DNA from: Volvox africanus
Taxonomy: Eukaryota; Chlorophyta; Chlorophyceae; Chlamydomonadales; Volvocaceae
Direction of reading: 5' to 3'
Assembly (NCBI GenBank): GCA_030268105.1
Contig: BSDZ01000017.1
Span: 1,964,001-2,028,000 of the forward strand
DNA length: 64,000 nucleotides
Every line of letters starts with the position of its first letter. The first letter of the stretch is position 1. The notes beneath the pieces were generated by a model. It had not been told where the DNA came from. It saw only the letters and a list, made by a program, of their open reading frames with translations, and ran no database searches. The translations under genes were made by a program, and so were the position numbers. Positions 39,101-49,300 of the stretch are shown piece by piece.

Positions 39101-42100
39101 GCTTCCAAAGCTGTAACAGTCGAGTGGTCTCCAGGGTTCCCACCAGATGTGACACGGCCATGCTGTCCAAGAGGGCTTCCGCCTGCGAAGCAAGGAATGC
39201 CAGCACCCTCAGTGACTGTGCGTTGCACGGAAGTTGTCCATATTGGCCATTCATAACACGCACCTGCGCGTTGCCGGACTGCCGGTCTCCATTTGGCAGG
39301 GCGTGGCCGTCCTCCAGCCTCTGCCGCTCCTTGTCCATCTGCTCGGCAAGCCTGCACACCCGCCGAAAGTGGTATTGCACTGCCGTACGGAGCATAGTGG
39401 CTGGAGTTCAATTATACAGTCTCATATCACACGCATTGTACCTTGCTATGCGCTGACGGTGCATTTCCGTTTGTAGCAATAACCCGTCGGTGGCCGGACC
39501 TGCACCGTCCACTGTTGCGTCTGGCAAGTTGGTGCTAGAAAGGCCGCGCGCCATGATGGCCACAGCTTGCGCAGCAAGTGATTCCTTGTCCTTGGCCTCT
39601 GCGAAAGGGTGCGGAGAGGTTACTCCTGATCCCCATACAAAGTATTACGTCAGGTGCGTAGCATCTGCGAAATGCAGCTCGACAACGGAGCACGTGCGCC
39701 GGCAATACTGACACGTATTGCAGCGAACATGCAAGCTTTGGACACAGACAAAGGGGGGTGTAGTCTCCCTTAACGAATATAACTTCCGTGCCTCGTACAG
39801 CATACCATATTAAACTTCAGAACGCACCTCGGAGTTGCTGGAAGTCTTCAGCCCCTTCGATAATTGCGGCGCCGGGATCGTTTGAGACATCTGCTTTGCT
39901 TAATTCTGTAAGCCTCTTGCGCATGGCGTTCGCCTCTGCGCGACAAGTGTGAAGGTTCTTGCGGGCCACGTCCAGCAGTTCCTCCCAAGTCGTAATGTGC
40001 ACAGCCAGGGCATCCGCCTCCGCAGTCCTTCCTTCGCTGCAATGTCAAACGTGCACGCCCGTCCGCAAATCGGTAATAACCAACCAACGGAGCAACCAGT
40101 TCCGAGTTCTTCTACTTAACATCGAAAAGTTGTGATCAAACGCAAGTGATACGCATGATAGGTACTGGCAGAAAATGCGGAGCGTGATAACCATTTCGGC
40201 TCCTCCATGTGCCGAACCCCAACGCTGTGTGAAGGCCTACACCACCCACCTTGACAGCTTGCCATACAAGTGACGATCCTCTGCTAGCCGCTCCTCATAC
40301 ACGCGTACGAGGTCCTCGTGCATGGATGCCGCGCCTTCGGCTGCAGTGCACAAAGCCGCCAGTTCATCAGCCTCCTCATGAAGCCTGCATCCAGGGAAGC
40401 AGTGGATACCCAGATAGCCAACTCACAGCGTCGGCAGGGCACCCGCGCTAACAATACGTGCGAAAAATGTTGCGTTAGACTGGCCACACCTGTCCGTGCG
40501 CTGCTTTGCTGTAGCGTCCTGCAGGCGTGCTTGCCGCTGCGATAGGTCCTCCACATCCCGTTCAGCCTCTTCCATATGTTCCCGGGCAGCTTGCAAGTCT
40601 GGCAATAACCGTTGAAGCGAATCTCGTGCCGCCTTGGCTTGCGCTCTTGCGTAACCAGCCTGCTCCTGGGACCTGGTTCATCAGGTTTTCCGAGTATATC
40701 TTTTTCAGAACGGCAAAAAATTTTAATGGATCCAAACTCACATTCCGGATCGGCAGATTCACAGAATAAAGGGAAGGCATCTTGTTGCGCTGGGCGCGGG
40801 TCAAAACATGTAGGTACAGAGTCAGGCAAAAGGTGCCCACAGCTACCTGACAGCTTCTTGCATGAGTGCATTGCCTAGATCGTAATTGCCTCCAGCCATC
40901 TCTGCATCGGCTTGATGCTGGGCTTGTCCTGCGCGTGCTACGGCAGCATCCGCTTCAGCGTCAAGGTAGACAGCCTGCGCCCGTAGCTCATCAGCTTGCC
41001 GAGTGAGCCGGTCATACCGCTCCTTGCACCTGCACGGGACAATCACAGGATGCGTGTAAATGGTCCAGCACATATCTTGGCCAGACGAACCATTTCCCAC
41101 CTAAGCACATTATGGAGTAACACCCGTGCTGGCAGCTGCAAGCAGCTTTCCTCCCACCCGTATGAAGCATCGCCCCAATCAACTCACATGGAATACTGGT
41201 GCAACGCAGCTTCGGAAGACGATTTTAGCGCTTCTCGCTCCAGGCTGTACGCATGCCGCATAGCAGCGTCTGCCTGCAGATGCGCCTCATGGGCCTCCCT
41301 CCGATGGCGCGCATACTCCTTCTGAAACTGCCGGCTTAAGCGCGCGGCCTCGGCGGACTCATCACGAAGTCTATCAAGGAAACATGGGAATAATGGGCAT
41401 TCCCGTGAAAAGAAACGTAGCATGAGCCGCGTAGCCGAAAACCAAGGAAAATTGTGCGCATGCAATGGGCTTGCGTGCAGCAGACCTTGCATTGAACATG
41501 TGTCTGGCCCCGACGAGACGCCAGCAATACCAATCACACTTCTATCCCTCCACTGACCTGTTTGCTTGCCGGATAGAATCCAAGGCCTGTGGCAAGTTGC
41601 CTGCCACGGAATGCTGTTCGGCCAGGATCTGCATCTCCAGTGCCTGTGTCGTTGCCTGTGCCGCTACCGTCGCCTGCAGAATTATGTGTAAATAGTTCAT
41701 GTGGGTTCCCGGCTCCTCCAGTTCATAGCCCTACAACCATTGTTGTGCGCTGCCATACACTGCAGGCTCCCACTGTCACAACATGGTGCACGTACCTGCT
41801 TCGCAGCATTGTCGTACACCTGCAATGCAGATTTGGCAGCTTCCGCTGCCCGAACGCGAAACCTGGCAGCGGCGGCTGTCGTTGCAGCTGCCATCCGAAG
41901 TACCTCCTCTGATGGCTGGCCCGTGACTGCATTACAGCTGAGATGCTTGATATGGCCGTTATCCCCGGCAGCAGTTGGTATAGGAGGGAAATCACGCTCG
42001 AATGAGCATAAGATGCTGTCGATCTCGTTGTGGATCTGGGCAACTGCATCCACCGCTCGCCGAGCCGTAGAGGTTCGTCCCTGCACGAACGTGGCGAGCA

Positions 42101-42341
42101 CATGCTCCAAGGGGTCACCCCCCTTGTGTGGCACCAATGCCCCTGCCTGAGCAGATCCTGTCTGACTCAAAGATGAATTTCCCCAAAGCTCTCCGGTAGA
42201 CCGTGCTGCGCTGTCATCAACGAGGCTACCGAAGTTGAAGTCCTCAAGGCCAGCATGCACTTCATCCAGTATAGAAAGAGCACGACGAAACAACGTGTTT
42301 CGTATGTCAGACGCAACAACAAGCTGGCCAGCAGGCTCCAT
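14518..42341 (-). CDS. giant coiled-coil protein gene, 56 exons, about 5,950 aa
   Basis: Function unknown; probably structural or scaffolding. The start ATG is 42341-42339, with an in-frame TAA 14 codons upstream; the stop TAA is 14520-14518. I traced 56 exons whose GT-AG junctions preserve phase at every step except one (exon 49/50, near 20421 and 20025). Coding length is about 17.86 kb. The protein is rich in Ala, Gln, Glu and Leu, with long coiled-coil tracts broken by four Ser/Pro/Gly-rich islands. No catalytic domain, signal peptide or membrane segment stands out. Exon coordinates are in the segment entries that follow. Less certain junctions: exon 15/16 (an alternative donor GTTTGC with acceptor at 37192), the exon 24 acceptor (32310), and possible in-frame introns in exons 19 and 23. 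Several adjacent genes remain possible, but frame continuity across even the 788-bp intron (35323-36110) argues for one. The gene is divergent from the cilium-linked TSNAXIP1-type gene at 43170. Confidence 0.82.
18380..27850 (-). other. giant gene segment G: exons 33-53, longest coiled-coil tract
   Basis: Exons: 27638..27850, 27333..27547, 27064..27256, 26717..26913, 25901..26505, 25591..25733, 25223..25500, 24734..24827, 24240..24590, 23761..24075, 23283..23633, 22679..23191, 22408..22592, 21864..22253, 21222..21696, 20870..21085, 20421..20766, 19873..20025, 19597..19772, 19183..19411, 18380..19036; about 2,100 residues (2764-4861). Typical coil: LQGRIKELEEEERAAGAKAA. Exon 42 has a Gly/Ser/Val insert (TDGRSSGGGSAGGTVTV). 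The exon 49 donor is in phase 1 while exon 50 (MGNEAQAIVRQEAANLL) needs phase 0; a micro-exon in 20026-20420 or a non-GT donor is needed there. Confidence 0.82.
28237..29552 (-). other. giant gene segment F: exons 31-32, disordered island
   Basis: Exons: 28698..29552 and 28237..28527, about residues 2382-2763. Ser/Thr/Pro/Gly-rich with many Arg and Lys (SQFLRPSNPGPQTGDGMDLR; TPTPPPASSPTGSAVG), then an acidic end (NLDEELQMEDDGCEPESK). The acceptor before exon 31 is ATTCAATTTTATGCAG. The join to exon 33 is phase 0 across 27851-28236. Confidence 0.8.
29871..32310 (-). other. giant gene segment E: exons 24-30, coiled coil
   Basis: Exons: 32023..32310, 31644..31883, 31304..31527, 30960..31107, 30702..30857, 30414..30590, 29871..29924, about residues 1953-2381. 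Strongly helical (QRQQQIQRHAKRLGEKRHKV; EDLAQQAKRQREDARSFAAN). Exon 30 is only 54 bp. The 489-bp intron 29925-30413 contains no recognised feature. Confidence 0.83.
32487..35322 (-). other. giant gene segment D: exons 19-23, large disordered island with degenerate repeats
   Basis: Exons: 34370..35322, 34026..34283, 33709..33936, 33440..33637, 32487..33080, about residues 1208-1952. Exon 19 starts as coiled coil (VQTLVQRHADCVSQAQQSLE) and then becomes a run of degenerate units of roughly 20 residues around LLRPS..GE..GLLGS (PLLRPSANGQSGLLGNDG; PLFRPFTGERPGLLGSAK; SLLRPSAGEQLGSLGSRN). Exons 20-23 are Ser/Gly/Pro-rich with scattered FG dipeptides (GSAFGASSA, GAFGALAGS, GPFGSLE, NAFGLLVG). Exon 23 ends in coiled coil again (LEIELQEAEDQLRAAR). 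Exon 23 could hide an 84-bp in-frame intron near 32750-32840. Confidence 0.8.
36111..37228 (-). other. giant gene segment C: exons 16-18, coiled coil
   Basis: Exons: 36955..37228, 36422..36790, 36111..36279, about residues 938-1208. Exon 17 is a clear coiled coil (LLQQVCALQDQLAASDSQGG; ELQRLQNKHTEAAARANQL). The 788-bp intron that follows, 35323-36110, is the longest in the gene and holds nothing I can name. The phase-1 join across it (TCA G / GC GGT) is exact. Confidence 0.82.
37384..38129 (-). other. giant gene segment B: exons 12-15, short non-coiled spacer
   Basis: Exons: 38021..38129, 37817..37931, 37684..37745, 37384..37586, covering about residues 775-938. The sequence is Ser/Pro/Gly/Asn-rich with few charged heptads (DPNALKSPSGRSVLADANN; GSLGMSGFHAYG), then turns helical again at the end (FARLVQELESYAAIAA). 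Exon 14 is only 62 bp. Phases 0, 1, 0 and 2 all match their neighbours. Confidence 0.75.
38415..42341 (-). other. giant gene segment A: exons 1-11, N-terminal coiled coil
   Basis: Exons in order: 41796..42341, 41558..41673, 41188..41370, 40847..41029, 40490..40672, 40250..40384, 39828..40036, 39442..39598, 39087..39351, 38811..38942, 38415..38629. They encode about residues 1-775. The first roughly 120 residues are mixed helical and loop (MEPAGQLVVASDIRNTLFRR); coiled coil begins in the second half of exon 1. Exons 3, 4 and 5 are each exactly 183 bp and carry the same phase (2 to 2), so each adds 61 codons. Typical sequence: EAARLSRQFQKEYARHRREA. Confidence 0.85.
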
Positions 42342-43169
42342 GCTGAACCTTGACCAAGCTGTTGACCACCCTATCAGACTTTAAATATTTTTCCCTGATT
42401 GCATTTCATGTTACGGTTATTGTTGCATTAAAAAGAATCCGGAACGGCCCCCAATCGCCCTTCTGTCATTTTGAAGTGTGCGTCACCTAATCGAGTAACT
42501 TTGCAGTTCTTAAAAATGACCCGAGACTGGGTCATTCAGGCAAGCCTTCATTTTTTGGACTTGCAAGTTAGACCCTGTACGACACTATTGTTTCTTTCTC
42601 TTGTTCGTAGTCCTTCTAAAACGCATTTTTCTTATATCCCTTACATCGATTGAAGCTGACTGCTCAACAGTATTATCTTTGACTGCATATAACTTGTGTC
42701 TAAGTTTATGCTTTTCCTGCCCCATTGAATGATACATTTCATTTACAACCTTTTCGAATACCTTGTCACTATCTATCTGCCCTGTGCTAGAACGCGATGA
42801 CAAAAAACACTCTAGCAGTGAAGTACACTGCGAGCGCTGTGCTGATTCGTTAACCTGCGGTCTCAAGCATTGTGATAGTATTCATATGGATATTCTGGTC
42901 CCGAGGTGTGTGTTGGATCGAGGGTCCTTGTAAGGGCATCGTTGAGAAGCATAGAGGGGCTATCCCACAAGGAGTTTGTGTGGCGAAACGTCTAAACCAG
43001 GTCTCGCGTGTCAATCATGTGGGAGGTTAAGTTAAAACAAACGGCGTTATTTGGGTGGGGCCGCCAATCGTCAGGGTTAGCAGAGCCTTGCGCGTGTTAC
43101 CCTACGAAATGCCTACCGAACCTAGTTGCCATCCCGGATATATAGTGTCCCACGGATTCCGACAGAAGG
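42342..43169. promoter_or_regulatory. divergent intergenic region between the giant gene and the TSNAXIP1-type gene
   Basis: The 828 bp between two start codons facing away from each other must hold both 5' UTRs and both promoters. I see no convincing TATA box or known element. The minus ORF at 42585-42866 has no splice context and is not called a gene. Confidence 0.55.
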
Positions 43170-44995
43170 ATGACAAGACGGTTTTCTGCCCTGTTGGTCC
43201 TGCGCAGTACTTCCGCTGCAACACCAGGGGGCGCAAGCCCTCGGCCTGTAGCATCCCCGTCCTCCCGTGTCCGATCAAACCTGCAAGACTCAATTTCTGC
43301 CAGCAAGCTCTACAAGGACCTGTCTCCAACGCGAGCATACCAGAGCAGTCACGATGAAAGCCGCGTTGCTTTGCCGGACCTTTTCAAGCAGAAAAATAGC
43401 TTACAGTCACTGCGCCCTACATACGCGAATGAACCCATTGGGATGGGCGAGGATGATGGTGGCCGCACGCCAAAGCTTCTGCAGAGGTCTGTGGGGGTCT
43501 TGAAATGAATTTAAGGCGGTCTTCTAGAAGACTATGGTGAAATGTAATCGCGGGAGCCTGTGTCAGGCCTGATGCAGAGAACGGTAGAATGTAATTGAGG
43601 CGGCCGATAATGAAACAGCAAAAAGCAAAGTTATAAGGAGCACAACAGGGCACTGTACTTGCAAACTTATTGATGACGCGCATGGTACGGGGTTTATTTT
43701 GTTTCAGTTTATTCCCCTGTGCTACAGGTTGGAAGCTTTGTTGGAGGAGAAGCTCAGTCTTGTGGAGCGGCTGGGCAATGGCAACAAGGGTTTTGCTGCG
43801 GCACAGCTCCGGACAGATGCTTTCCGGCAGGTACAGGCTGGTACCGTTTTCCCAGATCTAGACCCTTGTGCGCTCCGATGCTCCAGAGGATTCGTAAGCC
43901 AACTTAGGTCGTGCTCGTTTGAAAAGTTTGATGCAATATCCTTCGCCAATTTCCTGTGCTCCCAGTATCTGGCGCCCGCAAGCATTCCTGAGATTTTGGG
44001 TCTAGGATAACATTTTTGCCCCACCCTTAGCAAGGTGTGTGAACGACATGGTGATCCTGTGCAATGCAGGTGTGAGCATTCTCTATCAGTCCCAGTTGTC
44101 CTAACATATTTCGGTGGCCCTGATGCAGGTTTTCGACGCCTTCCTCCATAGCTTCACAACATATCGATCACTTTTATTGCGGATAAAGCAGGAGTACGAT
44201 GTTGCCCTGGATGATGCGTTGGCGTCACTGTATGATAACGTGCACATGAAGGCGGAGCTGGCTGTTGTAGATGAGCGAATGGTGAGACACATGGATTGAT
44301 GTTGGCAGCTGTCCTTGGGAAAGCGCTGTGGGCCCATATCACGAGCATCACAAATGTCTCAGGAATCTTGTTAACATCCTGATGGATCCTGGTATCTCTG
44401 CGGGTAGGGTGCCGGTCTTGTATTGCGTGCAATTCAGGGACACAAGTCGCCGGCATCTAAAAATGACTCCCTGATCCCGCATGACCCGTTCTACAGTCTA
44501 GCGCTGTGCAACAAGCCCGAACTCGTGCACTTGAGGACGCAAGCGCTGTGCGCAAGGAGCTACAAGACCAGTTAAATATGGAGGAGGGCAAGGCACTGCA
44601 GGTAAGTGACTTGGACTCGCATTTGCAAGAATCGGCGGATTGAATTACATGCCGAAGTTCACCATACGGAGGGGGCTGGTACTCAGGGCCATCTTTTGCT
44701 GGCGCGCATACAATACACGTACGCGCACATATAGTATGGATCATGAACACGTTGACGGGCCCAAATGTTTCAGGTTCCCCATTGAACAATCCAGCAAAGT
44801 CGTATGTCCCTTATACAGGCGGAGGCCCGATGCCAAGCCGCGGAGCAAGAAATCCAGGCATGCAAGGCGACAATACAGCAACTTAAGCGGGAGGCTGCTG
44901 ACTTACAGAAGACGAACAACGATTTAAAGCTACAGCTGCTTTTGAAGAGCAGCTGGGGCAGCGGTCTGTTAACAGCACAAAAATCCGAGGGTTAG
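43170..44995 (+). CDS. TSNAXIP1-type N-terminal domain protein, 284 aa, likely cilium-associated
   Basis: Model: 43170..43486, 43728..43830, 44129..44281, 44497..44601, 44819..44995, with phases 2, 0, 0, 0 all matching. After a Ser/Arg-rich N-terminus (about 105 residues) comes LEALLEEKLSLVERLG, then VFDAFLHSFTTYRSLLLRIK followed by QEYDVALDDAL. That pattern (a short helix, then a segment in which a Phe-rich helix is followed by TY.xLL..IK.EY) is the N-terminal domain of translin-associated factor X-interacting protein 1. The rest is coiled coil (QAAEQEIQACKATIQQLKRE) to the stop. Family members occur in ciliated eukaryotes and several are cilium or sperm-flagellum proteins; a flagellar role here is inference. 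It is much shorter than the animal protein and lacks its C-terminal half. The 3' end converges on LSM2, with 184 bp between stops. The family was recognised by eye, not by search. Confidence 0.72.
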
Positions 44996-45102
44996 CATTA
45001 ACCGTATTTTTTATGACGGGGTTATACGCCGCAGGTCGACTTGTATGGATTAGTAGCCACGTCATACCCATCACACCATATCTGATATGCAAATCTTATT
45101 CT

Positions 45103-45107
45103 TTACA
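45103..45107 (-). terminator. putative UGUAA poly(A) signal of LSM2
   Basis: TTACA on the plus strand (TGTAA on the minus strand), 73 bp beyond the LSM2 stop codon. Position and motif fit green-algal 3' ends. Confidence 0.55.
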
Positions 45108-45179
45108 AGTTTGAGTCGGACTTCAACGCCAAGGTTGAACGGCGAGCAGGTAGCGAGTTGCTTGCGGAATGGAGGGACA

Positions 45180-45854
45180 TTATCCCCCTCGGGCTTCACG
45201 ACGTGTTGCGTCATGCAATACCTCAACATCGACGGCGCCCGGCGGTAACTGCAGGAAGAGCATAAGGGTGCATAGCCCCACGATCATCGTAGTTTGAAAG
45301 GGCTGTATTCGGGGAGGGTATGCATGTTATTTAAAGCCGAACCACAGGTTGTCTATACTCGAAAGAATTGGAGCACGACAATGCCCCGTCCCAACAGAAG
45401 GGCAACGCCCTCTACATGGGAACTTACATGCACGTAACGAACAACTGAGCCACGGATGAAGCAGTTTCGAACGGACATCTGCATGTTGCATAAAGCGAAA
45501 TAACCGATAAGGGAAACCGACATTTGCAGTGGCGTGAGTGTTGGCGTCCAAGTCAGTGTCCTCCATTCCCCTGCAGCAGCGTTGCCTGAATACAGCCCTT
45601 TGATGTGCACACGTACCATGTGGGGGTACTTCTGCTCGTTATGAACCCGGGTGTTGGTAAGCTTTATATTCAAGTACTGATCAACACTATGAAGCGCCCC
45701 GCTAATACACAGGTCGTTCTTTAACTCCACAGTCACCTGCGAGGGTGAATAAATTCATTTGTGTGTAGGTTATTGAGGTTGCCAGGTTCGGATGCACGAC
45801 AGCTCTGACCTCCTTGCCAACCAAGGTCTTAAACAACGAGAAGAACAGCACCAT
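45180..45854 (-). CDS. LSM2: LSM2, Sm-like protein of the U6 snRNP / mRNA-decay ring
   Basis: LSm2 is a subunit of the Lsm2-8 ring that binds the U-rich 3' end of U6 snRNA in the nucleus, and of the Lsm1-7 ring in cytoplasmic mRNA decay. Model (minus): 45810..45854, 45617..45736, 45428..45478, 45180..45248; four exons, all phase 0, 94 aa, the usual size. It starts MVLFFSLFKTLVGKE. The Sm1 motif follows (VELKNDLCISGALHSVDQYL, NIKLTNTRV) and then Sm2 (NCFIRGSVVRYVH). The last exon encodes LPPGAVDVEVLHDATRREA and a stop. The sequence matches the highly conserved family almost residue for residue. TGTAA lies about 75 bp past the stop. Divergent from UTP6. Confidence 0.96.
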
Positions 45855-46358
45855 AATGAGAAGTCTGAAGTCTTATTTGGGCTAACCGTGAAATTTGGAT
45901 AGCCGATCGGCCCTGTGGCTGTCGGCTCGAGAGGTTAACGAGCTCTAAATCTTACAATACCTTGTACAAGTGTACTATTATGTTGAATCTATGGTGTGCA
46001 CCTTGGGGCGTCAGGATGTTAATGAAAACTTTGCTTCAAAGGTAACCTGAGCCTTAGGCAGTCGGTGCAGGAGGGCACAATCTCATCGCATGCATAGGCT
46101 GTATCATCTTTTCTACTGCAATCACCGTGGATTTTTTATGTTGTAAGGAGAGGAGAATTACATATCGTACGGGATCCAACCGAAAATAACCATCACTTCT
46201 TGTCAGACGCTTGTCGAATCGCCCACAGTTATTGAAAGTATATTCTTAGTTTGCACGAACATAGCTTTTATTGTCCTGGTCGTTTTGCGCTCCACAATCG
46301 GCGGCGCCGCAGATTGCTTTTCTTTTAGCGAGGCGTTGAAACATTAGAGTGAATTAAA
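45855..46358. promoter_or_regulatory. divergent promoter region of LSM2 and UTP6
   Basis: Start codons are 504 bp apart and point away from each other. No other gene fits between them. No specific element identified. Confidence 0.55.
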
Positions 46359-49300
46359 ATGGCGGACACAGTTCATTACTTGATGGAGCAGATGATTCCC
46401 GAGCTCGAGGACCTAGAGAGCAAGGGGTACTTCTCGCGTGCCGAGATAAAAAAGATTGTCCAGAAGCGACAAGATTTTGAGTACCTGCTTAAGCGTCGTG
46501 CTGCTCTTAAGGATGACTACTACAGGTGCGCAACGACGGCCGCCCCTTTGAAGGAGGGAAGCTGCACGACACATCGTGCCTTGCTTTACCTAGGTACATC
46601 GACTTTGAGTCAAAGCTTGAAGAACTCCGCCAGGCCCGCAAGCAAAAGCTGGGCATTAAAGGTAAGATAGTTTGGGCCTGTGGTACTGTTGAGATGGGTT
46701 TTGATATCGTACAGGATGTGTCATCGTACATCATGACCGTCTCCCCAACGCTTCTGACCCTCGCCTAACCCAGACACAGTAATTGCCATACTACACAGGA
46801 ATTTTTACTGAGAAGCACACATGCCGGTCTGTCTTATGTCTTCCACAGGGGAAAAATCTCTTGCCGAAGTGGCGATTGTTCGCCGCATTCACTTCATATA
46901 CGAGCGCGCAGGACGCAAGTTTAGGAGTGATCTCAGCCTTTGGTTGAGCTGGATTGCCGTCTGCAAGAAGTACAAGAGTTCGAAGCAGCTGTCGAAGGTA
47001 AAGCCTAACCTCTGATGCGTCTTGGTTTGGCTCTGATCCAATAATGCCGAAAAGCAAGCCATTCCTGAAAATGAGAGACAAATAACAGCAAGTACTGTTT
47101 GACAGGTGATAACGAAGGCGCTCCACCGCCACTCTACCGTGTCTGAGCTGTGGATAGAAGCGGCACGGTGGTAAGCATTAGCTGGAGTCCTGGGGGCTGT
47201 CCTCATTCATGTCACTTAGCAACGCTCTTGATGCTGTAAATGTGGCTTGCTGTGCCGTTTAATGCTTGCAGTTGGGCCATCGCACTCTCAAATTGTTGGG
47301 GAATGGCGCCTCCTGCATATGTCGTGCATCTAGGAGGTCTATTATCCCTAAACGCTATGGAAATCCAGATGATGACGTGCACACTTCTGTCTACCCATGC
47401 GTACCTGCAACCAGGGAATTTGACAAGAACAACAACATTGCTTCGGCGCGCAGCCTCATGCAGCAGGGCATCCGCATGTGCAAAACGGACGAAACCATAT
47501 GGGTGCAGTATTACCAGCTGGAGATGCTGTATGCATTGAAATTACGCGTGAGACGTCACATCCTGGGCTTAGACGACCCCGCGGGTGAGCTACTTTTTCA
47601 ACCATGACCTGTAGGGGTTTGGTTTCTATCTGCGATGCGGTTGCCGTTTGTTTCGGAGGGGCAATTTTCTCGTTTTTCCGATGCTGCAACAAGCGATACC
47701 GCTATCGCTTCCTGTGAGCTGCTCATCGCACTTCTACGTGTGCACTAAGTCCAAAAGCAGCAGTCAATATAGTGTGCAGAGTCAGCATTGCAAGCTGTAT
47801 GGGTGAATGCTATGGTGGCTAAAATCTAACTGCCAGGACCTGTTTGCTTCAATATGCAACAGCTTGCCTCTGTTTCGCCCTGACTAGATACTGTAATATT
47901 CTAACCCCTCTGAACAGCTGGAAGGGTTGAGGAGGAGACAGAGGGTCAGTCGGCTGCCGCAATACGCGCGGTTCTGCAGGGTGGCGTGGCTCGCATTGTC
48001 TACAAGAATGCCATAGCAGCGATACCCGGAAGGTTGGCATTTCGGACACAGTTTCTCCGGTTGCTCCGGGGTTTTGACTACGGCTTCGTGGCGGGCCTGC
48101 TGGAGCAGGTTTATGACAGCATTCGGCAGGACTTTGGAAAGGTACAAACCCAATAATGGCTGAAGAATAAGGGTCATTGAACTCATATTGGCAGACAGCC
48201 TTGGCAGCGAAAGGCGATACCAAGCATATGTGCTATCGTATACGAGCAAAAACGGTGCACACTTGCTCAAGTGCCACCGAGCGCATTTGCAGAGCTGAAT
48301 TGTGCTTTGGTGACGACGGGATCCTTGCATGGTCATTGAACGTTTGCACTTCGGCAAACATGATGAATATGGCTCTCCATCGGCCCCGTATCTGCATGCC
48401 TATGGTAGGTTGAGGAGGCCTGGGACCTGCTGGCACGGCGCCACGTGGAATTCCCCTCCCCCAAAAAAGGTTTGAGCGAGGAGGCAGAGGCGGAGGCAGC
48501 AGAACAGCAGCTGGAGCAACTGGACGGGACAGCAGGTCCGAACCAAATGCAGGACGATGCCGAAGCTCCGAACACGGAGCAGATATGGAATTCAAAGGCG
48601 CATGAGGAGGCGTGCTCTGTCTACGAAGAGGCTTTGTCCAAAATGCCCACATCCCGCATGTACCATCTGTTTTCTAACTACCTTGGTGAAACGTTAGAGC
48701 GCTTGATGGGCCTGGGGGAAACAGCATTACAGCCAGCTGTAGCAGTGGCGGCGCAGCTGTTTGGCGTGCTTCAACGGGCTCATAATTCGCGTTGCAGCTC
48801 CCCAGAGATCTACCTCACCTGGGCGGACTGGGCAGAAAAAGTGAAGCAGCCAAAGGTGGGCAGCACGCGTGTGTCTATTGCTTGCGTGTGCAGGCGCCAG
48901 ATGACATATTTGTGAACGAACCACGGCTTTGCATAACTTTCATACCTTATGAAAGTTGTTCTAGCCATACGACTTCATCTGCAGATTATCATGCAGGTTA
49001 AAGATGTCGTTTCTCACAGCGCCGCCCTCGCAACTGTTTTCAGATGGCGCTGAGGGCGGCACGCATGGGCTGCGAAAGGTTTCCCTCGAACGTCTCAATG
49101 TGGCGGCGGCAGCTGGAGCTGGAGGTGGTCCATAGCCACAACAAAGAGGTGCAGCCGATTATGGACACCTTTGAGGCTGCACTCAAGGCGACATCACTGG
49201 AGCAGACTTGTGGCATGTGGCTCATGGCCATCGAGATCATGCCCGCAGACTGTCTGGGGTTCGCGCGGCTGAGTGAGCTCCTGGCAACTACCTGCGCTAG

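Noticed and set aside
42585..42866. Minus-strand open frame in the divergent promoter
   Set aside because: No splice context, odd composition, and located where two promoters and leaders must lie.
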